From: Meghimatium bilineatum
Lineage: Eukaryota; Mollusca; Gastropoda; Stylommatophora; Philomycidae
NCBI GenBank assembly: GCA_034231615.1
Contig: CM067322.1
Coordinates: 58,472,938-58,536,937, forward strand
Direction of reading: 5' to 3'
Length of the DNA stretch: 64,000 nt
Every line of letters starts with the position of its first letter. The first letter of the stretch is position 1. This document shows positions 11,369-24,515 of the stretch, one piece after another. The notes under the pieces were generated by a model, which saw only the letters and a program-made list of their open reading frames with translations, did not search any database and was not told where the DNA came from. The position numbers and the translations under genes were made by a program.

Positions 11369-13545
11369 ATCTTTTCATTTTCTTTTTTAAACTTTTCAAC
11401 ACATTTCATAAATGTATATACTTTATCATTAGAAATATATTTTTTTAATTTTCTTGTTCAAACTTGTCAACATATTTCATAAATGTATCTACCGGTAGAT
11501 TATCACTAGAAATATATCTTTTCATATTTTTTTTAAACTTTTCAACACATTTCATAAATGTATCTACCGGTAGATTATCACTAGAAATATATCTTTTCAT
11601 TTACTTTTTTAAACTTTTCAACACATTTCATAAATGTATATACTTTATCATTAGAAATATATTTTTTGATTTTCTTTTTCAAACTTATCAACACATTTCA
11701 TAAATGTATCTAGTTTATCATTAGAAATATATTTTGTGATATTGAAACTTTTCAACACATTTCATAAATGTATCTACCAGTAGTTTATTATTAGAAATAT
11801 ATTTTTTGATTTTGTTTTTCAAACTTTTCAACACATCTCATAAATGTATCTACCTGTAGATTATCACTAGAAATATATCTTTTCATTTTCTTTTTCAAAC
11901 TTTTCAACACATATCATAAATGTATATAGTTAATCATTAGAAATATTTTTTTTTATTTTCTTCTTCAAACTTTTCAACACATTTAATAAATGAATATAGT
12001 TTATAATTAGAAATATATATTTTTTATTTTCTTGCTCAAACTTGTCAACACATTTCATAAAAGTATATAGTTTATCACTAGAAATATAGTTTTTGATTTT
12101 CTTTTTCAAACTTATCAAAACATTTCATAAGTGTATATAGTGTATAAATTTGAAAAATAATTTTTCTTTTCTTTTTCAAACTTATCAAAACATTTCATAA
12201 CTGTATATAGTTTATCATTAGAAATATATTTTTTGATTTTGAAACTTTTCAACACATTTCATAAATGTATCTACCAGTAGTTTATTATTAGAAATATATT
12301 TTTTGATTTTCTTTTTCAAACTTTTCAACACATCTCATAAATGTATCTACCAGTAGTTTATTATTAGAAATATATCTTTTCATTTTCTTTTTCAAACTTT
12401 TCAACACATTTCATAAATGTATATACTTTATCATTAGAAATATTTTTTTTTAATTTTCTTGTTCAAACTTGTCAACATATTTCATAAATGTATATAGTTT
12501 ATCATTAGAAATATTTTTTTTAATTTTCTTGTTCAAACTTTTCAACACATTTAATAAATGAATATAGTTTATTATTAGAAATATATTTTTTGATTTTCTT
12601 TTTCAAACTTTTCAACACATCTCATAAATGTATCTACCGGTAGATTATCACTAGAAATGTATCTTTTCATTTTCTTTTTCAAACTTTTCAACAAATGTCA
12701 TAAATGTATATAGTTAATCATTAGAAATATTTTTTTTTATTTTCTTGTTCAAACTTTTCAACACATTTAATAAATGAATATAGTTTATAATTAGAAATAT
12801 ATATTTTTTATTTTCTTGCTCAAACTTGTCAACATATTTCATAAGTGTATATAGTGTATCAATAGAAAAATAATTTTTCTTTTCTTTTTCAAACTTATCA
12901 AAACATTTCATAACTGTATCTAGTTTAACATTAGAAATATATTTTTTTGATTTTCAAACTTTTCAACACATTTCATAAGTGTATATAGTTAGCAATAGAA
13001 ATTTATTTTTTATTTTCATTTTCAAACTTTTCAACACATTTCATAAATGTATGTAGTTTATCACTAGAAATATATTTTTTGATTTTCTTTTCCAAACTTT
13101 TCAACACATCTCATAAATGTATCTACCGGTAGATTTTCACTAGAAATATATCTTTTCTTTTTCTTTTTCAAACTTTTCAACACATTTCATAAATGTATAT
13201 AGTTTATCATTAGAAATATATTTTTTTAATTTTCTTTTTCAAACGTTTCAACACATTTCATAAATGTATCTAGTTTATCATTAGAAATATATTTTTGATT
13301 TTCTTTTTCAAACTTATCAAAACATTTCATAAGTGTATATAGTGTATCAATAGAAAAATAATTTTTCTTTTCTTTTTCAAACTTATCAAAACATTTCATA
13401 ACTGTATCTAGTTTATCATTAGAAATATATTTTTTGATTTTGAAACTTTTCAACACATTTCATAAATGTATCTACCAGTAGTTTATTATTAGAAATATAT
13501 TTTTTGATTTTCTTTTTCAAACTTTTCAACACATCTCATAAATGT

Positions 13546-13556
13546 ATCTAGTTTAT
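13546..13556. repeat. Left target-site duplication of the LINE fragment
   Basis: ATCTAGTTTAT occurs immediately before the LINE sequence and again at 14082-14092. The first two bases of the right copy overlap the GAT tail, and ATCTAGTTTAT is itself a common satellite motif. The exact length is therefore uncertain: 9-11 bp. Confidence 0.6.
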
Positions 13557-13557
13557 A

Positions 13558-14073
13558 ATAGGACAGGCAAAAACAACATTCAGAAAAATGAAAAATATAC
13601 TGTGTAATATGACCTTATCATTAGAGGTGAGAAAGAGAGTTCTGCAGTGCTATATAACCCCTATACTAACATATGGGTGCCAGTCTTGGACAATAAACAA
13701 ACTGGAAAGTGGGAGATTGGAGGCAACAGAGATGTGGTTCTACAGAAGAATGCTGAGAATACCATGGACTGCCAGAAAAACTAATTTAGATGTGTTAAAA
13801 GAGTTAAATGCGAAACGGACCTTAATCAAGAATATAAGAAAAAGGCAATCTTCTTTTTTTGGCCACTTCATGAGACAGGCAGGTTTAGAAAACATAATCA
13901 CAACAGGTAAGATTGAAGGCACCAGAGACAGAGGGCGACAATGTGAGAAAATATTAGACAGTTTGACAACCTGGCACAGCAAAGAAACAACAACGATTTT
14001 GATACATAATACTGTGGATAGAGAGCTGTGGAGAGCCATGACCGCCTACGCCACCAGGCATAGCACCAGATGA
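13558..14073 (+). pseudogene. LINE reverse transcriptase, C-terminal fragment
   Basis: The frame is open without interruption from the 5' truncation point to TGA at 14071-14073: 171 codons, of which 161 follow the first ATG at 13588. That ATG is internal to the original ORF and is not a true start. The catalytic YxDD region is upstream and missing. What remains is the thumb and C-terminal region of RTE-like polymerases. Recognisable blocks are IGQAKTTFRKM just before and including the ATG; ITPILTYGCQSWT (residues ~23-35 from the ATG); MWFYRRMLRIPWT (~49-61); the KRQSSFFGHFMRQ block (~85-97), which I recognise from memory of the family; and GKIEGTRDRGRQ (~107-118). A C-terminal tryptophan-containing DRELWRAM (~145-152) follows. 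With the endonuclease and catalytic domain gone, it cannot support transposition. The frame open on the opposite strand (13,740-14,039) is a shadow. Confidence 0.88.
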
Positions 14074-14083
14074 TGATGATGAT
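14069..14083 (+). repeat. (GAT)5 terminal microsatellite of the LINE
   Basis: Five perfect GAT units close the element and overlap the ORF stop codon (TGA at 14071-14073). Simple-repeat 3' termini of this kind are characteristic of RTE-like LINEs. The last AT also reads into the target duplication. Confidence 0.85.
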
Positions 14084-15465
14084 CTAGTTTATCATTAGAA
14101 ATATTTTTTTTGGATTTTCAAACTGTTTAACACATCTCATAAATGTATCTACCAGTAGATTATCACTAGAAATATATTTTTTCATTTTTTTTTTCAGACT
14201 TTCATAAGTGTATATAGTTTATCAATAGAAATTTATTTTTTTATTTTCTTTTGGAAACTTTTCAACACATTTTATAAATGTATCTAGTTTATCATTAGAA
14301 ATATATTTTTTTGATTTTCAAATTTTTCAACAGATTTCATAAGTGTATCTAATTTATCACTAGAATTATATTTTTTTGATTTTCTTTTTCAAAGTTTTCA
14401 ACACATTTCATAAATGTATATAGTTTATCATTAGAAATATATTTTTTTTATTTTCTTGTTCAAACTTTTCAACATATTTCATAAATGTATCTAGTTTATC
14501 ACTAGAAATATATTTTTTGATTTTCTTTTTCAAACTTTTCAACACATTATATAAATGTATCTAGTTTATCATTAGAAATATATTTTTTGATTTTAAAACT
14601 TTTCAACACATTTCATAAGTGTATCTAGTTTATCATTAGAAATATATTTTTTTGATTTTAAAACTTTTCAACACATTTCATAAGTGTATATAGTTTATCA
14701 ATAGAAATTTATTTTTTCATTTTCTTTTGGAAACTTTTCAACACATTTTATAAAAGTATCTAGTTTATCATTAGAAATATATTTTTTTTTAAATTTCAAA
14801 CTTTTCAACACATTATATAAATGTATCTAGTTTATCATTAGAAATATATTTTTTTGATTTTCAAACTTTTCAACACATTTCATAAGTGTATCTAGTTTAT
14901 CATTAGAAATATATATTTTTTGATTTTAAAACTTTTCAACACATTTCATAAGTGTATATAGTTTATCAATAGAAATTTATTTTTTCATTTTCTTTTGGAA
15001 ACTTTTCAACACATTTTATAAATGTATCTAGCTTATCATTAGAAATATATTTTTTTGATTTTCAAACTTTTCAACACATTTCACAAATGATCTAGTTTAT
15101 CATTAGAAATATATTTTTTTGATTTTCAAACTTTCAACACATTTCACAAATGATCTAGTTTATCATTAGAAATATATTTTTTTAAATTTCAAACTTTTCT
15201 ACACATTTCAGAAATGTATCTAGTTTATCAGTAGAAATATATTTTTTTGATTTTCAAACTTTTCAACACATTTCATAAATGATCTAGTTTATCATTAGAA
15301 ATATATTTTTTTGATTTCCAAATTTTTAACACATCTCATAAATGTATATACTGGTAGATTATCACTAGAAATATATTTTTTGATATTCTTTTCCAAACTT
15401 TTCAACACATTTCATAAATGTATCTAGTTTATCATTAGAAATATATTTTTTTGATTGTCTTTTTC
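14084..15465 (+). repeat. Diverged, non-HOR satellite monomers
   Basis: Here monomers are mostly type A or short type (GATTTTCAAAC or GATTTTAAAAC joins; 62-65 bp) with many private changes. Examples are TTTCACAAATGATCTAG (15,083 and 15,143), a truncated unit CAGACTTTCATAAG (~14,195), and CTTTTGGAAACTTTTC (~14,249, 14,734, 14,992). I found no long near-identical partner elsewhere in the window. This looks like an older monomeric layer between two recently amplified blocks. No gene is seen. Confidence 0.8.
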
Positions 15466-18400
15466 AAAGTTTTCAACACATTACATAAGTGTATATAGTG
15501 TATCAATAGAAATTTATTTTTTATTTTATTTTTCAAACTTTTCAACACATTTCATAAATGTATCTAGTTTATCACTAGAAATATATTTTTTGATTTTCTT
15601 TTTCAAACTTTTCAACACATCTCATAAATGTATATAGTTTATCATTAGAAATATATTTTTTGATTTTATTTTTCAAACTTTTCCACACATTTCATAAATG
15701 TATCTAGTTTATCATTAGAAATATATTTTTTTTAAATTTCAAACTTTTCAACATATTTCATAAATGTAACTAGTTTATCATTAGAAATATATTTTTTGAT
15801 TTTCTTTTTCAAACTTTTCAACACATTTCATAAAAGTATCTAGTTTATCATTAGAAATATATTTTTTTTAAATTTCAAACTTTTCAACATATTTCATAAA
15901 TGTAACTAGTTTATCATTAGAAATATATTTTTTTATTTTCTTTTTCAAACTTTTCAACACATCTCATAAATGTATCTACTGGTAGATTATAACTAGAAAT
16001 ATATTTTTTGATATTCTTTTCCAAACTTTTCAACACATTTCATAAATGTATCTAGTTTATCATTAGAAATATATTTTTTGTGATTTTCAAATTTTTCAAC
16101 ACATTTCATAAATTTATCTAGTTTATCATTAGAAATATATTTTCTTTAAATTTCTAACTTTTCAACATATTCCATAAATGTATCTAGTTTATCACTAGAA
16201 ATATATTTTTTAATTTTCTTTTCCAAACTTTTCAACACATTTCATAAATGTCTCTAGTTTATCACTAGAAATTTAATTTTTGATTTTCTTTTTCAAACTT
16301 TTCAACACATCTCATAAATATATCTAGTTTATCATTAAGAATATATTTTTTGATTTTCTTTTTCAAACGTAATACATTTTATAAATGTATCTAGTTTATC
16401 ATTAGAAATTTATTTTTTGATTTTGAAACTTTTCAACACATTTCATAAATATATCTAGTTTATCATTAAGAATATATTTGTTGATTTTCTTTTTCAAACT
16501 TTTCAACACATCTCATAAATGTATCTACCGGTAGATTATCACTAGAAATATATCTTTTCATTTTCGTTTTCAAACTTTTCAACACATTTCATAAATGTAT
16601 GTAGTTTATCACTAGAAATATATTTTTTAATTTTCTTTCCAAACTTTTCAACACATCTCATAAATGTATATAGTTTATCATTAGAAATATATTTTTTGAT
16701 TTTATTTTTCAAACTTTTCCACACATTTCATAAATGTATCTAGTTTATCATTAGAAATATATTTTTTTTAAATTTCAAACTTTTCAACATATTTCATAAA
16801 TGTAACTAGTTTATCATTAGAAATATATTTTTTGATTTTCTTCTTCAAACTTTTCAACACATTTCATAAAAGTATCTAGTTTATCATTAGAAATATATTT
16901 TTTTATTTTCTTTTTCAAACTTTTCAACACATCTCATAAATGTATCTACTGGTAGATTATAACTAGAAATATATTTTTTGATCTTCTTTTCCAAACTTTT
17001 CAACACATTTCATAAATTTATCTAGTTTATCATTAGAAATATATTTTCTTTAAATTTCTAACTTTTCAACATATTCCATAAATGTATCTAGTTTATCACT
17101 AGAAATATATTTTTTAATTTTCTTTTCCAAACTTTTCAACACATTTCATAAATGTCTCTAGTTTATCATTAGAAATTTATTTTTTGATTTTGAAACTTTT
17201 CAACACATTTAATAAATATATCTAGTTTATCATTAAGAATATATTTGTTGATTTTCTTTTTCAAACTTTTCAACACATCTCATAAATGTATCTACCGGTA
17301 GATTATCACTAGAAATATATCTTTTCATTTTCGTTTTCAAACTTTTCAACACATTTCATAAATGTATGTAGTTTATCATTAGAAATATATTTTTTTGATT
17401 TTCAAACTTTTTAACACATTACATAAGTGTATATAGTGTATCAATAGAAATTTATTTTTTATTTTCTTTTTCAAACTTTTCAACACATTTCATAAATGTA
17501 TCTAGTTTATCACTAGAAATATATTTTTTGATTTTCTTTTTCAAACTTTTCAACACATCTCATAAATGTATATAGTTTATCATTAGAAATATATTTTGTG
17601 ATTTTCTTTTTCAAACTTTTCAACACATCTCATAAATGTATCTACCGGTAGATTATCACTAGAAATATATCTTTTCATTTTCTTTTTCAAACTTTTCAAC
17701 ACATTTATTAAAAGGGAATCTACCGTTAGATTATCACTAGAAATATATCTTTTCATTTTCTTTTTTAAACTTTTCAACACATTTCATAAATGTATATACT
17801 TTATCATTAGAAATATATTTTTTTAATTTTCTTGTTCAAACTTGTCAACATATTTCATAAATGTATCTACCGGTAGATTATCACTAGAAATATATCTTTT
17901 CATTTTCTTTTTCAAACTTTTCAACACATTTCATAAATGTATCTACCGGTAGATTATCACTAGAAATATATCTTTTCATTTTCTTTTTTAAACTTTTCAA
18001 CACATTTCATAAATGTATATACTTTATCATTAGAAATATATTTTTTTAATTTTCTTGTTCAAACTTGTCAACACATCTCATAAATGTATATAGTTTATCA
18101 TTAGAAATATATTTTTTGATTTTCTTTTTCAAACTTATCAACACATTTCATAAATGTATCTACCAGTAGTTTATTATTAGAAATATATTTTTTGATTTTC
18201 TTTTTAAAACTTTTCAACACATCTCATAAATGTATCTACCGGTAGATTATCACTAGAAATATATCTTTTCATTTTCTTTTTCAAACTTTTCAACACATAT
18301 CATAAATGTATATAGTTAATCATTAGAAATATTTTTTTTTATATTCTTCTTCAAACTTTTCAACACATTTAATAAATGAATATAGTTTATAATTAGAAAT

Positions 18401-19390
18401 ATATATTTTTTACTTTCTTGCTCAAACTTGTCAACATATTTCATAAAAGTATATAGTTTATCACTAGAAATATATTTTTTTAATTTTCTTTTTCAAACGT
18501 TTCAACACATTTCATAAATGTATCTAGTTTATCATTAGAAATATATTTTTGATTTTCTTTTTCAAACTTATCAAAACATTTCATAAGTGTATATAGTGTA
18601 TCAATAGAAAAATAATTTTTCTTTTCTTTTTCAAACTTATCAAAACATTTCATAACTGTATCTAGTTTATCATTAGAAATATATTTTCTGCTTTTGAAAC
18701 TTTTCAACACATTTTATAAATGTATCTACCAGTAGTTTATTATTAGAAATATATTTTTTGATTTTCTTTTTCAAACTTTTCAACACATCTCATAAATGTA
18801 TCTACCGGTAGATTATCACTAGAAATATATCTTTTCATTTTCTTTTTCAAACTTTTCAACACATTTCATAAATGTATATACTTTATCATTAGAAATATTT
18901 TTTTTTTATTTTCTTGTTCAAACTTGTCAACATATTTCATAAATGTATATAGTTTATCACTAGAAATATATTTTTTGATTTTCTTTCCAAACTTTTCAAC
19001 ACATTTCATAAATGTATGTAGTTTATCATTAGAAATATATTTTTTGGATTTTCAAACTTTTCAACACATTACATAAGTGTATATAGTGTATCAATAGAAA
19101 TTTATTTTTTATTTTATTTTTCAAACTTTTCAACACATTTCATAAATGTATGTAGCTTATCATTAGAAATATATTTTTTTGATTTTCAAACTTTTCAACA
19201 CATTACATAAGTGTATATAGTGTATCAATAGAAATTTATTTTTTATTTTATTTTTCAAACTTTTCAACACATTTCATAAATGTATCTAGTTTATCACTAG
19301 AAATATATTTTTTGATTTTCTTTTTCAAACTTTTCAACACATCTCATAAATGTATATAGTTTATCATTAGAAATATATTTTTTGATTTTA
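15466..19390 (+). repeat. 3.9-kb satellite segment, copy 1 of the 7,596-bp-offset duplication
   Basis: It matches 23,062-26,986 at a constant offset of 7,596 bp. Examples are CATTACATAAGTG (15478 and 23074), the aberrant short monomer TCAAACGTAATACATTTT (~16,363 and 23,959), and the ATTAAAAGGGAATC variant with CTACCGTTAG (~17,708 and 25,304). One visible difference is that copy 2 has AAATTTTTTAACAC where copy 1 has AAACTTTTTAACAC. The segment mixes A-rich monomer runs with B and C monomers. Confidence 0.9.
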
Positions 19391-22300
19391 TTTTTCAAAC
19401 TTTTCCACACATTTCATAAATGTATCTAGTTTATCATTAGAAATATATTTTTTTTAAATTTCAAACTTTTCAACATATTTCATAAATGTAACTAGTTTAT
19501 CATTAGAAATATATTTTTTGATTTTCTTTTTCAAACTTTTCAACACATTTCATAAAAGTATCTAGTTTATCATTAGAAATATATTTTTTTTAAATTTCAA
19601 ACTTTTCAACATATTTCATAAATGTAACTAGTTTATCATTAGAAATATATTTTTTTATTTTCTTTTTCAAACTTTTCAACACATCTCATAAATGTATCTA
19701 CTGGTAGATTATAACTAGAAATATATTTTTTGATATTCTTTTCCAAACTTTTCAACACATTTCATAAATGTATCTAGTTTATCATTAGAAATATATTTTT
19801 TGTGATTTTCAAATTTTTCAACACATTTCATAAATTTATCTAGTTTATCATTAGAAATATATTTTCTTTAAATTTCTAACTTTTCAACATATTCCATAAA
19901 TGTATCTAGTTTATCACTAGAAATATATTTTTTAATTTTCTTTTCCAAACTTTTCAACACATTTCATAAATGTCTCTAGTTTATCACTAGAAATTTAATT
20001 TTTGATTTTCTTTTTCAAACTTTTCAACACATCTCATAAATATATCTAGTTTATCATTAAGAATATATTTTTTGATTTTCTTTTTCAAACGTAATACATT
20101 TTATAAATGTATCTAGTTTATCATTAGAAATTTATTTTTTGATTTTGAAACTTTTCAACACATTTCATAAATATATCTAGTTTATCATTAAGAATATATT
20201 TGTTGATTTTCTTTTTCAAACTTTTCAACACATCTCATAAATGTATCTACCGGTAGATTATCACTAGAAATATATCTTTTCATTTTCGTTTTCAAACTTT
20301 TCAACACATTTCATAAATGTATGTAGTTTATCACTAGAAATATATTTTTTAATTTTCTTTCCAAACTTTTCAACACATCTCATAAATGTATATAGTTTAT
20401 CATTAGAAATATATTTTTTGATTTTATTTTTCAAACTTTTCCACACATTTCATAAATGTATCTAGTTTATCATTAGAAATATATTTTTTTTAAATTTCAA
20501 ACTTTTCAACATATTTCATAAATGTAACTAGTTTATCATTAGAAATATATTTTTTGATTTTCTTCTTCAAACTTTTCAACACATTTCATAAAAGTATCTA
20601 GTTTATCATTAGAAATATATTTTTTTATTTTCTTTTTCAAACTTATCAAAACATTTCATAAGTGTATATAGTGTATCAATAGAAAAATAATTTTTCTTTT
20701 CTTTTTCAAACTTATCAAAACATTTCATAACTGTATCTAGTTTATCATTAGAAATATATTTTCTGCTTTTGAAACTTTTCAACACATTTTATAAATGTAT
20801 CTACCAGTAGTTTATTATTAGAAATATATTTTTTGATTTTCTTTTTCAAACTTTTCAACACATCTCATAAATGTATCTACCGGTAGATTATCACTAGAAA
20901 TATATCTTTTCATTTTCTTTTTCAAACTTTTCAACACATTTCATAAATGTATATACTTTATCATTAGAAATATTTTTTTTTTATTTTCTTGTTCAAACTT
21001 GTCAACATATTTCATAAATGTATATAGTTTATCACTAGAAATATATTTTTTGATTTTCTTTCCAAACTTTTCAACACATTTCATAAATGTATGTAGTTTA
21101 TCATTAGAAATATATTTTTTGGATTTTCAAACTTTTCAACACATTACATAAGTGTATATAGTGTATCAATAGAAATTTATTTTTTATTTTATTTTTCAAA
21201 CTTTTCAACACATTTCATAAATGTATGTAGCTTATCATTAGAAATATATTTTTTTGATTTTCAAACTTTTCAACACATTACATAAGTGTATATAGTGTAT
21301 CAATAGAAATTTATTTTTTATTTTATTTTTCAAACTTTTCAACACATTTCATAAATGTATCTAGTTTATCATTAGAAATATATTTTTTTTAAATTTCAAA
21401 CTTTTCAACATATTTCATAAATGTAACTAGTTTATCATTAGAAATATATTTTTTTATTTTCTTTTTCAAACTTTTCAACACATCTCATAAATGTATCTAC
21501 TGGTAGATTATAACTAGAAATATATTTTTTGATATTCTTTTCCAAACTTTTCAACACATTTCATAAATGTATCTAGTTTATCATTAGAAATATATTTTTT
21601 GTGATTTTCAAATTTTTCAACACATTTCATAAATTTATCTAGTTTATCATTAGAAATATATTTTCTTTAAATTTCTAACTTTTCAACATATTCCATAAAT
21701 GTATCTAGTTTATCACTAGAAATATATTTTTTAATTTTCTTTTCCAAACTTTTCAACACATTTCATAAATGTCTCTAGTTTATCACTAGAAATTTAATTT
21801 TTGATTTTCTTTTTCAAACTTTTCAACACATCTCATAAATATATCTAGTTTATCATTAAGAATATATTTTTTGATTTTCTTTTTCAAACGTAATACATTT
21901 TATAAATGTATCTAGTTTATCATTAGAAATTTATTTTTTGATTTTGAAACTTTTCAACACATTTCATAAATATATCTAGTTTATCATTAAGAATATATTT
22001 GTTGATTTTCTTTTTCAAACTTTTCAACACATCTCATAAATGTATCTACCGGTAGATTATCACTAGAAATATATCTTTTCATTTTCGTTTTCAAACTTTT
22101 CAACACATTTCATAAATGTATGTAGTTTATCACTAGAAATATATTTTTTAATTTTCTTTCCAAACTTTTCAACACATCTCATAAATGTATATAGTTTATC
22201 ATTAGAAATATATTTTTTGATTTTATTTTTCAAACTTTTCCACACATTTCATAAATGTATCTAGTTTATCATTAGAAATATATTTTTTTAAAATTTCAAA

Positions 22301-24515
22301 CTTTTCAACATATTTCATAAATGTAACTAGTTTATCATTAGAAATATATTTTTTGATTTTCTTCTTCAAACTTTTCAACACATTTCATAAAAGTATCTAG
22401 TTTATCATTAGAAATATATTTTTTTATTTTCTTTTTCAAACTTATCAAAACATTTCATAAGTGTATATAGTGTATCAATAGAAAAATAATTTTTCTTTTC
22501 TTTTTCAAACTTATCAAAACATTTCATAACTGTATCTAGTTTATCATTAGAAATATATTTTCTGCTTTTGAAACTTTTCAACACATTTTATAAATGTATC
22601 TACCAGTAGTTTATTATTAGAAATATATTTTTTGATTTTCTTTTTCAAACTTTTCAACACATCTCATAAATGTATCTACCGGTAGATTATCACTAGAAAT
22701 ATATCTTTTCATTTTCTTTTTCAAACTTTTCAACACATTTCATAAATGTATATACTTTATCATTAGAAATATTTTTTTTTTATTTTCTTGTTCAAACTTG
22801 TCAACATATTTCATAAATGTATATAGTTTATCACTAGAAATATATTTTTTGATTTTCTTTCCAAACTTTTCAACACATTTCATAAATGTATGTAGTTTAT
22901 CATTAGAAATATATTTTTTGGATTTTCAAACTTTTCAACACATTACATAAGTGTATATAGTGTATCAATAGAAATTTATTTTTTATTTTATTTTTCAAAC
23001 TTTTCAACACATTTCATAAATGTATGTAGCTTATCATTAGAAATATATTTTTTTGATTTTCAAACTTTTCAACACATTACATAAGTGTATATAGTGTATC
23101 AATAGAAATTTATTTTTTATTTTATTTTTCAAACTTTTCAACACATTTCATAAATGTATCTAGTTTATCACTAGAAATATATTTTTTGATTTTCTTTTTC
23201 AAACTTTTCAACACATCTCATAAATGTATATAGTTTATCATTAGAAATATATTTTTTGATTTTATTTTTCAAACTTTTCCACACATTTCATAAATGTATC
23301 TAGTTTATCATTAGAAATATATTTTTTTTTAATTTCAAACTTTTCAACATATTTCATAAATGTAACTAGTTTATCATTAGAAATATATTTTTTGATTTTC
23401 TTTTTCAAACTTTTCAACACATTTCATAAAAGTATCTAGTTTATCATTAGAAATATATTTTTTTTAAATTTCAAACTTTTCAACATATTTCATAAATGTA
23501 ACTAGTTTATCATTAGAAATATATTTTTTTATTTTCTTTTTCAAACTTTTCAACACATCTCATAAATGTATCTACTGGTAGATTATAACTAGAAATATAT
23601 TTTTTGATATTCTTTTCCAAACTTTTCAACACATTTCATAAATGTATCTAGTTTATCATTAGAAATATATTTTTTGTGATTTTCAAATTTTTCAACACAT
23701 TTCATAAATTTATCTAGTTTATCATTAGAAATATATTTTCTTTAAATTTCTAACTTTTCAACATATTCCATAAATGTATCTAGTTTATCACTAGAAATAT
23801 ATTTTTTAATTTTCTTTTCCAAACTTTTCAACACATTTCATAAATGTCTCTAGTTTATCACTAGAAATTTAATTTTTGATTTTCTTTTTCAAACTTTTCA
23901 ACACATCTCATAAATATATCTAGTTTATCATTAAGAATATATTTTTTGATTTTCTTTTTCAAACGTAATACATTTTATAAATGTATCTAGTTTATCATTA
24001 GAAATTTATTTTTTGATTTTGAAACTTTTCAACACATTTCATAAATATATCTAGTTTATCATTAAGAATATATTTGTTGATTTTCTTTTTCAAACTTTTC
24101 AACACATCTCATAAATGTATCTACCGGTAGATTATCACTAGAAATATATCTTTTCATTTTCGTTTTCAAACTTTTCAACACATTTCATAAATGTATGTAG
24201 TTTATCACTAGAAATATATTTTTTAATTTTCTTTCCAAACTTTTCAACACATCTCATAAATGTATATAGTTTATCATTAGAAATATATTTTTTGATTTTA
24301 TTTTTCAAACTTTTCCACACATTTCATAAATGTATCTAGTTTATCATTAGAAATATATTTTTTTTAAATTTCAAACTTTTCAACATATTTCATAAATGTA
24401 ACTAGTTTATCATTAGAAATATATTTTTTGATTTTCTTCTTCAAACTTTTCAACACATTTCATAAAAGTATCTAGTTTATCATTAGAAATATATTTTTTT
24501 ATTTTCTTTTTCAAA
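18566..24515 (+). repeat. ~2,075-bp tandem HOR, three copies, middle copy shortened
   Basis: Copies begin at ACTTATCAAAACATTTCATA: 18566, 20641 and 22440. The spacing is 2,075 and 1,799 bp. The middle copy lacks 276 bp, which equals four 69-bp monomers, at about 21,361, where a CTAGTTTATCACTAG monomer joins directly to the TTTTTTTTAAATTTC run. The next copy is full length (the GTAATACATTTT monomer lies at about 20,090, 21,889 and 23,964). The loss of whole monomers keeps the phase, as expected from unequal exchange or slippage between monomers. Confidence 0.88.

Larger units (their letters stand above)
6738..13556 (+). repeat. Satellite block carrying two copies of a ~4.6-kb segment
   Basis: Sequence from 6,738 to about 8,900 repeats at 11,358-13,456. 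The offset is 4,619 and falls to 4,549 after one monomer is lost near 13,100. Sequence from about 2,645 to 5,412 repeats at 8,677-11,368; the offset of 6,032 becomes 5,956 because the second copy lacks one 76-bp monomer near 8,940. Read together, one large unit is present twice: once with insertion 1 (2,645-8,676) and once without it (8,677-13,225). Diagnostic shared features are GTATAAATTTGAAAAATAAT (about 7525 and 12144), CTACCTGTAG (7231 and 11850) and AGAAATGTATC (8034 and 12653). No genes are visible. Confidence 0.9.
13557..14083 (+). mobile_element. 5'-truncated RTE-like non-LTR retrotransposon (LINE)
   Basis: A 527-bp non-satellite insertion contains the very 3' end of a LINE: the C-terminal part of the reverse transcriptase ORF, a stop codon, essentially no 3' UTR, and a terminal (GAT)5 tract. 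A short 3' end finishing in a simple trinucleotide repeat is typical of RTE-clade elements, and the encoded protein resembles RTE-type endonuclease-reverse transcriptases. The 5' truncation falls within the IGQAKTTFRKM segment, so more than 80% of a typical ~3-kb element is absent. The undamaged frame and clean ends suggest a fairly young insertion. It sits at the junction between the recently duplicated satellite on the left and older diverged monomers on the right. Confidence 0.88.

Noticed and set aside
13740-14039. 99-codon minus-strand frame opposite the LINE ORF
   Set aside because: Shadow of the reverse transcriptase frame. The plus-strand translation has clear family motifs and this one has none.
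16551-16580. CENP-B box around the TTTTCGTTTTCAAAC variant
   Set aside because: The required CGGG part of the box is absent, and the CG occurs in a minority variant.
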